The notes: a model not told the origin generated them from the sequence alone. 64,000 nucleotides of DNA from an uncultured Eubacteriales bacterium (GCA_902777335.1 CACYTF010000011.1:1-64000), one strand, 5' to 3'; counted from the first letter of the stretch, positions 28,267-38,830 are shown. Made by a program: numbers and translations.

Positions 28267-29408
28267 GCCCGGTGAAGAAGCGCAAGAAGAGAAGGCCCTG
28301 GCTCAGCCGCCAGCTGCGCCGGCGCCCCAGGCCGGTGTGGGTGCTCATACTGTGCGACGCGCTGCTGCTGGGGCTGGGTCTGGTGACGTTCGCGCTGTTT
28401 CACCACGTGCTGCCCCGGCACGAGCAGTCCGTGGGCATCGTCACCACCCGGGAATCCCTGATGGCCGCCCGCAGCCAGCAGGTCGATGTGCCGCGGGCGA
28501 CGGACGCGCCGGCGATGGAAGCCGCGACCATAGCGCCCGCCGCGCCTGAAGGGGCCGCCGGGAGCGGGGAAACGGCCGAGCCCGCGCCCACCGAGACGCC
28601 GGACCCCGACGCGCCGAAGCGCAGCGTGCACACCACCGAGAACATCGGCTGGTTCGGCAACCGGTTCCCGGACAAGTTCACCGACGGCGAGGTCATCATC
28701 ACCGACGACAGCTACAAGAGCAGCCACGTGAACATCACGCTGCAGCGCCACAAGAAGCCCGGCCTGGCGTTCTACGTGGCGGACATCTACATCAAGGACA
28801 TCATCAGCCTGAAGACCGTGTTCGCCGAGGACACCTTCTCCCGGGGGCTGCGCGAGTCGGTGGTGTCGATGAACAAGCGCGTCGGCGGCATCATCGCCAT
28901 CAACGGCGACTTCTACGGCTGCCGCGCCGACGGCTTCGTGATGCGCAACGGCGAGCTGTACCGCAAGGACACCCGCACCAAGCGGGACGTGGGCGTGCTG
29001 TACTGGGACGGCACGATGGAGACCTTCTCGCCCTCCAAATTCGATATCGACGACGCCATCGCCAAGGGCGCCTGCCAGATCTGGAACTTCGGCCCGCGGC
29101 TGCTGGACGAGAACGGCGAGGCCATGACCAAGTTCAATTCGGACGTATGGGGGCTCAACCCCCGCACGGCGCTGGGCTACTATGAACCGGGGCACTACTG
29201 CTTCGTGGTGGTGGACGGGCGCACCGACAAGTCCAAGGGCATGGAGCTGAAGGACCTGTCCAAGCTGATGCACACGCTTGGCTGCGTGCGCGCCTACAAC
29301 ATGGACGGCGGCAACACCTCCGTCATGGTGGTGGGCGGCAAGGCCGTGAACAACCAGAGCGGCAAGGGCCGCATCACCAGCGATGCCATCGTCATCGTGG
29401 ACAACTGA
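28263..29408 (+). CDS. Membrane-anchored phosphodiester glycosidase (NAGPA domain)
   Basis: The 381-residue protein has a basic N-terminus, one membrane helix (about 24-46, VWVLILCDALLLGLGLVTF) and a Pro/Ala/Thr-rich stalk (about 75-120). An extracytoplasmic NAGPA/DUF2233 domain (about 140-381) carries AINGDFYGCRADGFVMRNGE and the end motif NMDGGNTSVMVVGGKAVN. NAGPA enzymes remove or expose sugars linked through phosphodiesters and occur in exopolysaccharide and teichoic-acid gene sets. It is coupled to the GT2-GtrA gene by an ATGA overlap, supporting an envelope-glycan role. Confidence 0.9.
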   Translation: MSPVKKRKKRRPWLSRQLRRRPRPVWVLILCDALLLGLGLVTFALFHHVLPRHEQSVGIVTTRESLMAARSQQVDVPRATDAPAMEAATIAPAAPEGAAGSGETAEPAPTETPDPDAPKRSVHTTENIGWFGNRFPDKFTDGEVIITDDSYKSSHVNITLQRHKKPGLAFYVADIYIKDIISLKTVFAEDTFSRGLRESVVSMNKRVGGIIAINGDFYGCRADGFVMRNGELYRKDTRTKRDVGVLYWDGTMETFSPSKFDIDDAIAKGACQIWNFGPRLLDENGEAMTKFNSDVWGLNPRTALGYYEPGHYCFVVVDGRTDKSKGMELKDLSKLMHTLGCVRAYNMDGGNTSVMVVGGKAVNNQSGKGRITSDAIVIVDN

Positions 29409-29426
29409 TTATCGGGAGGAAAAGCC

Positions 29427-29672
29427 ATGTTACGCAAGCTGCTTCCGCACCTCGCCATCATACTGTCCTGCATGTACGTGGTGTTCTTCGGCATCGACCG
29501 GGTCAACTCCGCCATGGCCTTCATCGAGAACGACATCACCAAGTGGCTGCTGCTCGTGCTGTGCCTGATCTCGATAACAAACGCCGTGCTGGTGATCGTA
29601 GACGACAGAAAGCGTGAACGCCGCCGCCGGGCGCGGGCAAAGAAGCGCGCCCACGCCGGCACGGCGAGGTGA
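29427..29672 (+). CDS. Small two-helix membrane protein
   Basis: The 81-residue protein has two hydrophobic helices (about 6-26 and 38-57, KWLLLVLCLISITNAVLVIV) and a strongly basic tail (RKRERRRRARAKKRAHAG) on the cytoplasmic side. No family is recognised. GGGAGG precedes the ATG. It lies 18 bases after the NAGPA gene and ends just before dprA, so it belongs to the glycan operon or bridges to dprA. Confidence 0.7.
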   Translation: MLRKLLPHLAIILSCMYVVFFGIDRVNSAMAFIENDITKWLLLVLCLISITNAVLVIVDDRKRERRRRARAKKRAHAGTAR

Positions 29673-29680
29673 CCGGGCCT

Positions 29681-30793
29681 ATGGATTACACCGCCATGGA
29701 GCAGTACTGGGTGTGGCTGAGCAGCGTGGAGGGCATCGGCCCCAAGCGCTTCTACCGGCTGATCAGTCTGTACGAGGACGCCCGGAACGTGTGGGACGCC
29801 CTCGGCGGCCTGCTGACGCCGCCGGACATGCAATCGCTGGGCCCGGCCACGCTGAATCGCCTGCGGGCCGCCCGGAGCGAGGAATACTTCTACCGGCTGT
29901 TCGACCGGCTGGAGCAGGGCGGCATACGCGCCGTCACCCGGCTGAGCGACGCCTATCCGGCGGCGCTGACCAGCATCTACGACCCGCCGCCCACGCTGTA
30001 CGTGCGGGGCGATTGCGACCTGAACGGCGCGCGCATGTTCGCCGTGGTGGGCTCGCGGCGCTGCACCCGCGACGGGCAGCGCGCCGCCCATGACATCTCG
30101 AAGGGGCTGGCCGAGAACGGCGTGACCGTGGTCAGCGGCATGGCCCGGGGCATCGACTCCTGCGCCCACCGGGGCGCGCTCAGCGGGCACGGGCCCACCG
30201 TGGCCGTGCTGGGCTGCGGGGTGGACGTGGTCTATCCCCCGGAGAACGGCCCGCTGATGCAGGAGATCATCGACGGCGGCGGGGCGGTCGTCTCCGAGCT
30301 CGTGCCGGGCGCCAAGCCCAACCCGGGCAACTTCCCCGCCCGCAACCGCATCATCAGCGGCCTGTCGTCGGGCACGCTGCTGGTGGAGGGCGCGAAGGCC
30401 TCCGGCGCGATGATCACGGTGAACCTTGCGCTGGAGCAGGGGCGGGACGTGTTCGCGATCCCCGGCGGCATCTATTCGCCGCTGAGCGTCGCGCCCAACC
30501 GGGTGATCGTGGACGGCGCGATACCGGTGCTCAGCCCCTGGGACATCCTCGAATACTACCGCTGGGCCCAGCGCCCGTCGGCGGGTCAGGCCCCCGAAGC
30601 GGCCCGCCGCGAGCCGCTGGAGCCGGACGACGAGGCCATCGTCGCCCCGCTGCGGATCGAGGCGCTGTCCTTTGAGGAGCTGGTCGCCGCCACCGGTTTT
30701 TCCGCGGCAAAATTAAATTCCCACTTGACAATGCTGGAACTTCGGGGAATAATAGAAAAGGCGCCGGGCGGAATGTACCGGGCATATCACTAA
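29681..30793 (+). CDS. dprA: DNA processing protein DprA
   Basis: DprA binds incoming single-stranded DNA during transformation and loads RecA. The 370 residues include an N-terminal helix-hairpin-like region (about 1-60) and the Rossmann-like core with AVVGSRRCTRDG, VVSGMARGIDSCAHRGAL, AVLGCGVDVVYPPENG, FPARNRIISGLSSGTLLVEG and GAMITVNLALEQGRDVFAIPG-type segments. A C-terminal winged helix (about 305-370) completes it. I chose ATG 29681, nine bases after GAGGTG; a GTG at 29669 is possible. yifB and dprA both act in transformation. Confidence 0.95.
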   Translation: MDYTAMEQYWVWLSSVEGIGPKRFYRLISLYEDARNVWDALGGLLTPPDMQSLGPATLNRLRAARSEEYFYRLFDRLEQGGIRAVTRLSDAYPAALTSIYDPPPTLYVRGDCDLNGARMFAVVGSRRCTRDGQRAAHDISKGLAENGVTVVSGMARGIDSCAHRGALSGHGPTVAVLGCGVDVVYPPENGPLMQEIIDGGGAVVSELVPGAKPNPGNFPARNRIISGLSSGTLLVEGAKASGAMITVNLALEQGRDVFAIPGGIYSPLSVAPNRVIVDGAIPVLSPWDILEYYRWAQRPSAGQAPEAARREPLEPDDEAIVAPLRIEALSFEELVAATGFSAAKLNSHLTMLELRGIIEKAPGGMYRAYH

Positions 30794-30827
30794 TCGGAAG
30801 GAGAACGTCGAACCGGAACGGGCGTCC

Positions 30828-30860
30828 CCCTGTTCCCTGTTCCCCGTTCCCTGTTCCCTT
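30828..30860. repeat. Short heptamer array before topA
   Basis: Four to five units of CCCTGTT (one variant CCCCGTT) lie between dprA and the topA ribosome binding site. The unit is identical to that of the 28-unit array at 43742-43945. Confidence 0.8.
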
Positions 30861-30874
30861 TTTCGGAGGAAATT

Positions 30875-32889
30875 ATGGCAAGCAAGCTCGTCATCGTCGA
30901 ATCGCCGGCCAAGGCAAAGACCATCGGAAAGTTCCTGGGGCGCGGCTTCAAGGTAGAGGCCTCTCAGGGCCACATCCGGGATCTGCCCAAGAGCCAGATC
31001 GGCGTGGAAGTGGATAATAACTTTGAACCCAAGTACATCACCATCCGCGGGCGCGGCGACATACTGAGCAAGATCCGCAAGGAAGCGCGCTCCGCCAGCA
31101 AGATCTATCTCGCGACCGACCCGGACCGCGAGGGCGAGGCCATCTCCTGGCACCTGGCCAACGTGCTGGGCATCGACGAGGATTCGGCCTGCCGCATCGA
31201 GTTTCACGAGGTGACCAGCAAGGCCGTGAAGGCCGCGGTGAAGAGCCCCCGGAAGATCAACATGGACCTGGTCAACGCCCAGCAGGCCCGCCGCGTGCTG
31301 GACCGGCTGGTGGGCTACAAGATCAGCCCGATACTGTGGCAGAAGGTCAAGAAGGGGCTGAGCGCCGGGCGCGTGCAGTCCGTGGCCACCAAGATCATCT
31401 GCGACCGCGAGCAGGAGATCGAATCCTTCATTCCCGAGGAATACTGGACGCTGGGCACCACCTTCACCATCGGCAACGCCGAGATCGCGGCCCGCTACAC
31501 CGGCATCGGCGACGAAAAGCACGAGCTGAAGAGCCGCGCCGAGGCCGACGCGGTCATCGAGCGCTGCAAGGGCGCGACATTCACCGTGTCCGCCATACGG
31601 CGCAGCGAGCGCCGTCGGCTGCCCGCGCCGCCCTTCACCACCTCGAACCTGCAGCAGGAGGCCAGCCGCAAGCTGGGCTTCTCCACCCAGAAGACCATGC
31701 AGATCGCCCAGCAGCTCTACGAGGGCGTGGAGCTGGCCGGCGAGGGCTCCCAGGGCCTGGTGACCCCGAGAAGCCCAACGTGTACAAGACCCGCAAGAGC
31801 GCCCAGGACGCCCACGAGGCCATCCGGCCCACCGTGGTGGACCGCAGGCCCGAGGCCATCAAGGCCTCGCTGTCCCGGGACCAGTACCGGTTGTACAAGC
31901 TGATATTCGACCGCTTTGTGTCCAGCCAGATGACCCCGGCGCTGTACGACACCCTGTCCGTGGACATCGACGCTAAGGACGGCACGCGGTTCCACTTCAA
32001 CGGCCAGAAGCTGCGCTTCGCGGGCTTCAGCGCCGTGTATGTGGAGAGCGTGGACGACCCCCAGGAGGAGGCCGAGAACAGCACGCTGCCGGAGCTGACA
32101 GAGGGCATGGCCGCGCGCCAGGGCGAGATGAACGCCGAGCAGCACTTCACCCAGCCGCCGCCAAGGTACACCGAGGCCAGCCTGGTGCGCACGCTGGAGG
32201 AGAAGGGCATCGGCAGGCCGTCCACCTACTCCCCCACCATCTCCACCATCACCGGGCGCAGGGGCTACATCGCCAAGGAGAACAAGCGCCTGATCCCCAC
32301 CGCGCTGGGCAAGATCGTCAACGACCTGATGTGCAAGAACTTCCCGGACATCGTGGACGTGACCTTCACCGCCGACATGGAGGACCAGCTGGACGACGTG
32401 GAGGCCGGCAAGGCCGAGTGGAAGAAGATCGTGGCCGACTTCTACGGGCCCTTTGAAAAGGACCTGGAGAAGGCCGAGTCCAGCATCGAGAAGGTGGCCA
32501 TTGAAGACCAGGTGTCCGACGTGCCCTGCGAAAAATGCGGCGCGATGATGGTCTACAAGATGAGCCGCTACGGCCGCTTCCTGGCCTGCCCCAACTTCCC
32601 CGCCTGCCGGCACACGCTGGCGCTGCCGAACAACATCGGCGTGCCCTGCCCCAAATGCGGCGGCGAGCTGCTGGAGCGCATCAGCCGCAAGGGCCGCAAG
32701 TTCTACGGCTGCGAAAAGTACCCGGAGTGCGACTTCGTGTCCTGGGACCGCCCGGTGGCGCAGAAGTGCCCCGTGTGCGGCAGCTACATGGTCTTAAAGC
32801 GCGGCGGCCGCGACACGCTGTACCACATTTGCGCCAACGAGACCTGCCGCCACAAGGTGCAGGTGGAGGCCGGCGAGGACGCCGAATAG
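30875..32889 (+). pseudogene. topA: DNA topoisomerase I, interrupted by a deletion with frameshift
   Basis: Type IA topoisomerase I relaxes negative supercoils. The Toprim domain (IVESPAKAKTIGKFLGRGF, DPDREGEAISWH) and most of the core are intact up to EGSQGLVT at about base 31765. The reading frame then shifts and resumes at PEKPNVYKTRKSAQDAHEAI. The expected segment between them, which holds the catalytic tyrosine motif (YMRTDS/T), is absent: about 100 bases of 3n+1 length are missing. Downstream parts, including three Cys4 zinc ribbons (CEKCGAMM...CPNFPAC, CPKCGGEL...CEKYPEC, CPVCGSYM...CANETC), are intact and well conserved. As topA is normally essential, an assembly error is as likely as a real lesion. 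Confidence 0.85.
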
Positions 32890-32922
32890 ACCCGCCGACG
32901 ACCCGCTATGAGGTGAGACACC

Positions 32923-33114
32923 ATGAAGCTGATCCGACGGATGATCGCCATCATCATCGTCACGTTTGTTTTCCTCTTTGTCGCCATGCTGATGATGAAG
33001 GTCATCCGGCACGGGGGCGATTTCACCACGGCGCTGATGGAGGAGCTCCAGCCCCTGCTGGACTTCCTGAAGCAGCAGGGTGAGAAGATCGCGCATTCCA
33101 TCAACCTGGGGTGA
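32923..33114 (+). CDS. Small single-helix membrane protein
   Basis: The 63-residue protein has one N-terminal membrane helix (about 7-27, MIAIIIVTFVFLFVAMLMM) and an amphipathic C-terminal helix (EELQPLLDFLKQQGEKIAHS). No family is recognised. GAGGTGAG precedes the ATG. It sits between topA and trmFO, 33 bases after topA, with the same orientation, so it is part of that operon. Confidence 0.72.
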   Translation: MKLIRRMIAIIIVTFVFLFVAMLMMKVIRHGGDFTTALMEELQPLLDFLKQQGEKIAHSINLG

Positions 33115-33148
33115 CGCGCCGCGCCGGCCCCGCCTGGAGAGTACCGAT

Positions 33149-34465
33149 ATGTCGACCAATCCTTCCCCCGTGACCGTCGTCGGCGCGGGTCTGGCGGGCT
33201 GCGAGGCGGCCTGGCAGCTGGCGAACCGGGGCATACCGGTGCGCCTGATCGAAATGAAACCCTTAAAGTACAGCCCGGCCCACCACTACCCGGGCTTTGC
33301 GGAGCTGGTCTGCTCCAACTCGCTGAAGGCCGAGCAGCTGTCGAACGCCTCCGGCCTGCTGAAGGCCGAGCTGCGGGCCATGAACAGCCTGATCCTGCGC
33401 TGCGCGGAAGAGAGCCGGGTGCCCGCGGGCGGCGCGCTGGCCGTGGACCGGGAGCAGTTTTCCGACCGGATCACCGCCGCGGTGAAGGGGCACCCCCTGA
33501 TCCAGGCCGAGACCGGCCTTGTGGACGACATCCCAAACGCGCCCGCCGTCGTCGCCACCGGCCCGCTGACCGACCCGGCGCTGACGGACGCCATCGCCCG
33601 GCGCACCGGTTCCGCGGCGCTGAACTTCTTCGACGCCGCCGCGCCCATCGTCACCGCCGATTCACTGGACATGACGAAGGTGTTCCGCGCCTCCCGCTAC
33701 GGCAAGGGCTCGGACGACTACCTGAACTGCCCGATGACCGAGGCCGAGTACAACGCCTTCTACGACGCCCTGGTGGGCGCGGAGCTGGCGGAGCTGCACG
33801 ACTTTGAAAAGAAGCTGGTGTTCGAGGGCTGCCTGGCCGTGGAGATACTGGCCTCCAGGGGCCGCCAGACGCTGGCCTTCGGGCCGCTGAAGCCGGTGGG
33901 CCTCATCGACCCGCGCACGGGCCGCGAGCCCTACGCGGTGGTCCAGCTGCGCCAGGAGAACGAACAGGGCACGCTGTACAACCTGGTCGGCTTCCAGACC
34001 CGGCTGAAGTGGGGCGAGCAGAAGCGGGTGTTCGGCATGATTCCGGGCCTCGAACACGCGGAGTTTGCCCGCTACGGCGTGATGCACCGCAACACCTACC
34101 TGAACGGGCCCCGGGTGCTGGGCGCGAACTACGCGCTGAAGGCCGACCCGCTGATCCGCTTCGCCGGGCAGCTGACCGGCGTGGAGGGCTACATGGAATC
34201 CACCGCCAGCGGGCTGGTGGCCGCCGTGGGGCTTTCAAAGGCCCTGGCGGGGCGACCGGAGCCGGACTTCACCGGCAAGACCATACTCGGCGCGCTGGCG
34301 CGCCACGTGACCACCCCCACCCCCAACTTCCAGCCGATGAACGCCAACTTCGGCATACTGGATCCCCTCCCCTTCCGGGTGAAGGGCAAGCGGAACCGCT
34401 ACGAAAAGCTGAGCGAAGCCGCCATCGACACACTGAACGAGGTAGTGAGACAATATGAGCTATGA
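33149..34465 (+). CDS. trmFO: Methylenetetrahydrofolate-tRNA-(uracil-5-)-methyltransferase TrmFO
   Basis: TrmFO makes 5-methyluridine at position 54 of tRNA, using FAD and methylenetetrahydrofolate. The 438-residue protein starts with the FAD dinucleotide-binding motif [19 protein letters not shown] and continues with [20 protein letters not shown] (including the active-site cysteine), [14 protein letters not shown] and [16 protein letters not shown] 33149 follows TGGAGAG. It overlaps hslV by 11 bases. The order topA-trmFO-hslV-hslU matches Bacillus, except that the usual recombinase gene codV (xerC) is missing between trmFO and hslV. Confidence 0.96.
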   Translation: MSTNPSPVTVVGAGLAGCEAAWQLANRGIPVRLIEMKPLKYSPAHHYPGFAELVCSNSLKAEQLSNASGLLKAELRAMNSLILRCAEESRVPAGGALAVDREQFSDRITAAVKGHPLIQAETGLVDDIPNAPAVVATGPLTDPALTDAIARRTGSAALNFFDAAAPIVTADSLDMTKVFRASRYGKGSDDYLNCPMTEAEYNAFYDALVGAELAELHDFEKKLVFEGCLAVEILASRGRQTLAFGPLKPVGLIDPRTGREPYAVVQLRQENEQGTLYNLVGFQTRLKWGEQKRVFGMIPGLEHAEFARYGVMHRNTYLNGPRVLGANYALKADPLIRFAGQLTGVEGYMESTASGLVAAVGLSKALAGRPEPDFTGKTILGALARHVTTPTPNFQPMNANFGILDPLPFRVKGKRNRYEKLSEAAIDTLNEVVRQYEL

Positions 34466-35006
34466 ACCCACCAGCATGTTTCGCGGCACCACCATCTGCG
34501 CCGTGAAGAAGGACGGCGTGATCGCCATCGCCGGCGACGGCCAGGTCACCATGGGCGACAAGACCATCATGAAGGCCACCGCGAAGAAGGTGCGCCGCAT
34601 ATTCGGCGGCAAGGTCGTGATCGGCTTTGCCGGCAGCGTGGCCGACGCCTTCGCGCTGTCCGAAAAATTCGAGGACAAGCTGACCCAGTACTCCGGCAAC
34701 CTGCCCCGGGCGGCGGTGGAGCTGGCCCAGGACTGGCGCATGGACCGCGCCATGCGCAAGTTAGAGGCGCTGCTGCTGTGCGCCGACAGGGACAACCTGA
34801 TGCTGATCTCCGGCACCGGCGAGGTCATCGAGCCCGACGACGGCGTGCTGGCCATCGGCTCCGGCGGCAACTACGCCCTGGCCGCGGCGCGGGCCCTCAT
34901 TCAGAACACCGATCTGGGCGCCACGGAGATCGCCGAAAAGGCGCTTCGGATCGCGTCCGACATCTGCGTTTACACCAACGGGAACATCATCGTGGAGACG
35001 GTTTGA
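34455..35006 (+). CDS. hslV: ATP-dependent protease subunit HslV (ClpQ)
   Basis: HslV is the proteolytic ring of the HslUV protease. The nucleophilic threonine lies in [20 protein letters not shown], followed by [19 protein letters not shown] and [14 protein letters not shown]. The first ATG (34455) overlaps trmFO and would give a 9-10 residue propeptide. ATG 34476 would give the common MFRGTT start but has no ribosome binding site. The length (183) fits. hslU follows 19 bases later. Confidence 0.95.
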   Translation: MSYEPTSMFRGTTICAVKKDGVIAIAGDGQVTMGDKTIMKATAKKVRRIFGGKVVIGFAGSVADAFALSEKFEDKLTQYSGNLPRAAVELAQDWRMDRAMRKLEALLLCADRDNLMLISGTGEVIEPDDGVLAIGSGGNYALAAARALIQNTDLGATEIAEKALRIASDICVYTNGNIIVETV

Positions 35007-35025
35007 CCGCTGAAAGGAATACAAC

Positions 35026-36396
35026 ATGACAGAACTCACCCCCCGCGAGATCGTTCGCGAACTGGATCGCTTCATCATCGGCCAGGACGAGGCCAAGCGC
35101 GCCGTGGCCGTGGCCCTCAGAAACCGCTATCGCCGGGCCCAGCTGCCGGAGGACATCCGGGAAGAGGTCACGCCGAAGAACATACTGATGATCGGCCCCA
35201 CCGGCGTGGGCAAGACCGAGATCGCGCGCCGGCTCGCCAAGCTGGTGGACGCGCCCTTTGTGAAGGTGGAGGCCACGAAGTTCACCGAGGTGGGCTACGT
35301 GGGCCGCGACGTGGAGAGCATCATCCGCGACCTGGTGGAGGCCGCCATACGCCTGGTGAAGGCACAGCACGCCGAGCGCGTGCGCATCCGCGCCGAGGCC
35401 AACGTGGAGGACCGGCTGGTGGAGCTGCTCACCAGCACCGTCAAGCGCAAGCCGGCCAACCCCATCGACATACTGCTGGGCAACAAGCCCAGGCAGCCGG
35501 AGCCCTCGCCGGAGGAGAAGACCGCGCTGGTGACCCGCCAGGGCGACGTGCGCGAGCGCCTGCGCCGGGGCGAGCTGGAGCACGAGATCGTGGAGGTCGA
35601 GGTGGAGCAGTCCATGCCCCAGCCGGAGATCCCCGGCATGGACATGAACATGAACGACGTGCTGGGCAGCATACTGCCCAAGAAGACCCACCTGAGGAAG
35701 GTGGAGGTGCGGGAGGCCCGCAAGATACTGCTCTCCGAGGAGGAGCAGAACCTCATCGACATGGACCAGGTCTACAGCGAGGCCATTGAGCGGGCCGAGC
35801 AGCACGGCATCGTGTTCCTGGACGAGATCGACAAGGTGGCGGGCCGCGGCGGCGGCGGGCACGGCCCGGACGTGAGCCGCGAGGGCGTGCAGCGCGACAT
35901 ATTGCCCATCGTGGAGGGCAGCACCGTGAACACCAAGTACGGCCCGGTGAAGACCGACCACGTGCTGTTCATCGCCGCGGGCGCGTTTCACGTGTCCAAG
36001 GTCACCGACCTGATCCCCGAGCTGCAGGGCCGCTTCCCGGTGCGGGTGGACCTGAAGCCCCTCACCGTGGAGGACTACCGGCGCATACTGACCCAGCCCG
36101 AAAACGCGCTGATCCGCCAGTACCAGCTGCTGCTGGGGGTGGACGGCGTCAGCCTGGAGTTCGAGGATTCCGCGCTGGCGGAGATCGCCGAATACGCCTG
36201 GCAGGCCAACGAGTCCAGCGAGAACATCGGCGCGCGCCGGCTGCACACGCTGATGGAGCGCATACTCAACGACATTGCCTTCAACGCCGGCGGCGGCGAC
36301 GCCCCCGAGATCAGCGTGAAGGTGAACGCCGAGTACGTGAAGGCCCAGCTCTCCGGCGACATTCACCAGAAGGACGTCCGGAAGTACATCCTGTAA
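35026..36396 (+). CDS. hslU: ATP-dependent protease ATPase subunit HslU (ClpY)
   Basis: HslU is the AAA+ unfoldase that feeds substrates to HslV. The 456-residue protein has the N-terminal [20 protein letters not shown], Walker [11 protein letters not shown] (about 55-64), the pore loop motif [11 protein letters not shown], the inserted I-domain (about 110-245), Walker [15 protein letters not shown] and the C-terminal sensor-2 region [23 protein letters not shown] precedes the ATG. It pairs with the upstream hslV in one operon. Confidence 0.97.
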   Translation: MTELTPREIVRELDRFIIGQDEAKRAVAVALRNRYRRAQLPEDIREEVTPKNILMIGPTGVGKTEIARRLAKLVDAPFVKVEATKFTEVGYVGRDVESIIRDLVEAAIRLVKAQHAERVRIRAEANVEDRLVELLTSTVKRKPANPIDILLGNKPRQPEPSPEEKTALVTRQGDVRERLRRGELEHEIVEVEVEQSMPQPEIPGMDMNMNDVLGSILPKKTHLRKVEVREARKILLSEEEQNLIDMDQVYSEAIERAEQHGIVFLDEIDKVAGRGGGGHGPDVSREGVQRDILPIVEGSTVNTKYGPVKTDHVLFIAAGAFHVSKVTDLIPELQGRFPVRVDLKPLTVEDYRRILTQPENALIRQYQLLLGVDGVSLEFEDSALAEIAEYAWQANESSENIGARRLHTLMERILNDIAFNAGGGDAPEISVKVNAEYVKAQLSGDIHQKDVRKYIL

Positions 36397-36403
36397 GCGC
36401 GCC

Positions 36404-38779
36404 ATGGCACATCCGCCCATCATACGAAGAACAGAAAAGCTCCGCAAGCTGTCCGCCCTGCTCAGGGAAAGGCGGATCGTGTACCTCTCCGCGTTTTTCT
36501 ACAGCGGCAAGACGGTCCTGCTGGACCAGCTCTGCGAAATCTGGAGCGGCGGCGTTTTGCGCTTCGACCCGGGCCAGGATGACTGGACGGCCTTCCGGGC
36601 CGGGGCCGCCGGGGCCGGGGACGCGCTGCTGGTCATCGACGGCGTCGACAGGCTCCCGAGCGTCATGGCGGAGGACCTGGCGGCGATGCTGGCCGGCCTG
36701 TCCGACGGGCAGTGCGCCGTGCTGGCGGGGCGGGGACAGGCGCCCTCCGCGCTGCACGGCCTGTGCTCCAGCGGCGTCATCGCCGTGCTGGGCAGGGAAT
36801 TCATCATGTTCGACGAGGAGGAAATCGTACAGCTGTTCCTGGAGTATTCCATCGAGCTGCTGCCCTCGGACGTTCATCTGATACTGGACGGCCTTTGGGG
36901 CTGGGCCTTCGGCCTGCACATACTGGCGCAGCAGATCAAGGCGCATCCCGACACCACGCTGCGCGCCCTGATCGACGAGACCCGCGCGGACATCAAGCAG
37001 ATTCTGATCACCGACATCGTGCTCGCCTTTCCGGAGCGGGAGCGGCAGCTGCTGTACAACCTTTCGCCCTTCGACAGCTTTTCCGAGGAGATGGCCCGCA
37101 TCGTGACGGGCCGCAACGACGCGCCGCGGATCATGGCGGACATCGCCCGGAAATCCTTCATGCTGCTGCGCGAACGCGCGGACACCTATACCTTCGTTCC
37201 CATCGTCCGGCAGGCGCTGTTTGCCGAGATGCGCAACCTCTACAGCCAGGATTACATCAACGGCCAGTACAAGCGCGCCGCGCTCTACTTTGAACTGCAA
37301 AACCAGATCCCCCAGGCGATCTCCTATTACCGGCAGCTGGGGGACCTGGAAAAGATTCGTGAATTGCTGATTCGCGACACCTTCAACCGCCCGGCGGACG
37401 GCGATACGGTCGACCTGCTGGAGGGCTACGCGCTGCTGGATCGGGAGACGATACTCGCCTACCCCGAGCTGATGAAGGGCAAGTGCGAAATCGAGTGCCT
37501 GCTGGGCCACGCGGAGGAGAGCGAGCGCTGGTACGCGGCGCTGGAGCGGTTCATCCGTCAGACGCCCGTCAGGGACGCGCGCCGCCAGACGGCCATGGAA
37601 GCCAAGGCCTACCTGGACCTGTGCCTCTCCCAGCGCGGCACCCGGCACACGCTGAAGCGGCTGATCGCCGCGGCGAAGTCGCCCGAGCTGATGCGCTCCA
37701 ACGCCTGGCACAACGGCTTCAACGTCTCCGGAAACAGCGTGAGCCTGATGAACGGCGGCCTCGACTTCTGCCGCTGGGTGCCCCACGGCTGGGCCATCTA
37801 CCGGCTGTTCAAGGTACCCATCGAGCTGGCGCTGGGCCATGGGGGCAGCGGCGTGACGGACATCGCCATCGCCGAGCGGGAGCTGGAGGCGAACCCGGAC
37901 GGCGATTACTCCGTGGCCCTGGCCAAGGTGCGGCAGGGGCTTCAGCGCGTGTCGGACAATCTGGAGATGCGCTGCGCCGCCATCGGTATCCAGAGCCGCA
38001 TCGAGGCGGCCAGCGGCAACGCGGACGAGGCGCTGCGCATGATCGACAACGCCATCGCCGCGCTGCCCGATCAGCACCCGCCGAGGCTTGTGCAGAACCT
38101 GCGGGTATTCCGGCAGGAGCTGATGCTGCTGCGGGGCGAGGTCGCCGGCGCGCGCAGCTGGCTGGAGACCGAGGCGCCGGATGAGACGGGCGCCTTTGTC
38201 ATCATGGACCGATACCGCTACATGCTGAAGCTGCGGCTGTACATCATACTGGCCCAGCGCTCGAAGGTGCCCTTCCTGGCGGCGACGCTGCGGCAGTATT
38301 ACGAGAGCTACGACCGGCCCTACCTGCTGATCCAGCTGGACCTGCTGGAGGCGCTGTACCGCTATCGCGGCGGGGACGAGACCTGGCGCGAGCGCATGGC
38401 TGAGGCGCTGGCGCTCGCCAAGCGCTACGGCCTGGTCCGCGTGATCGCCGGCGAGGGCATCGCCATCATCGACATGCTGAACGAAATGGCGCTTCCCGAC
38501 GCGCCGTGGGAGAACAGCGTGCTGGCGCTCACGCGCCGGCAGGCCGCCTATTACCCCAACTACATGAAGCAGACGGCCAAAAAGCCGGTCTTCACCGACC
38601 GGGAGTACCAGGTCTACTCCCTGATCATCGCCGGCTACAAGAACGCGAAGATCGCGTCCATACTGAACATCTCCGAGCGCACCGTCAAGTACTTCTGTGG
38701 CGTGATCTACAAAAAGCTCGACGTCGAAACGCGCGCGGAGGCCCTGAACCGGGCGGCGGAGCTGGGGGATATCCGATAG
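36404..38779 (+). CDS. Large MalT-like LuxR-family regulator
   Basis: The 791-residue protein has the STAND/MalT layout: an N-terminal ATPase-like domain (about 1-260) with the P-loop AFFYSGKTVL, Walker B ALLVIDGVD and winged helix, a long helical repeat region (about 265-690) and a C-terminal LuxR domain (TDREYQVYSLIIAGYKNAKI, then SERTVKYFCGVIYKKL). The first glycine of the P-loop (GxxxxGKT) is alanine, so nucleotide use may be altered. It starts seven bases after hslU with no clear ribosome binding site. In Bacillus the gene in this position is codY. Target genes and ligand are unknown; the secreted-protein gene just downstream is a candidate. Confidence 0.88.
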   Translation: MAHPPIIRRTEKLRKLSALLRERRIVYLSAFFYSGKTVLLDQLCEIWSGGVLRFDPGQDDWTAFRAGAAGAGDALLVIDGVDRLPSVMAEDLAAMLAGLSDGQCAVLAGRGQAPSALHGLCSSGVIAVLGREFIMFDEEEIVQLFLEYSIELLPSDVHLILDGLWGWAFGLHILAQQIKAHPDTTLRALIDETRADIKQILITDIVLAFPERERQLLYNLSPFDSFSEEMARIVTGRNDAPRIMADIARKSFMLLRERADTYTFVPIVRQALFAEMRNLYSQDYINGQYKRAALYFELQNQIPQAISYYRQLGDLEKIRELLIRDTFNRPADGDTVDLLEGYALLDRETILAYPELMKGKCEIECLLGHAEESERWYAALERFIRQTPVRDARRQTAMEAKAYLDLCLSQRGTRHTLKRLIAAAKSPELMRSNAWHNGFNVSGNSVSLMNGGLDFCRWVPHGWAIYRLFKVPIELALGHGGSGVTDIAIAERELEANPDGDYSVALAKVRQGLQRVSDNLEMRCAAIGIQSRIEAASGNADEALRMIDNAIAALPDQHPPRLVQNLRVFRQELMLLRGEVAGARSWLETEAPDETGAFVIMDRYRYMLKLRLYIILAQRSKVPFLAATLRQYYESYDRPYLLIQLDLLEALYRYRGGDETWRERMAEALALAKRYGLVRVIAGEGIAIIDMLNEMALPDAPWENSVLALTRRQAAYYPNYMKQTAKKPVFTDREYQVYSLIIAGYKNAKIASILNISERTVKYFCGVIYKKLDVETRAEALNRAAELGDIR

Positions 38780-38830
38780 GGCGGGCGCGGCATCCGCGCC
38801 GCTTTCAAACGGACCTGTACCAAAGGACAG

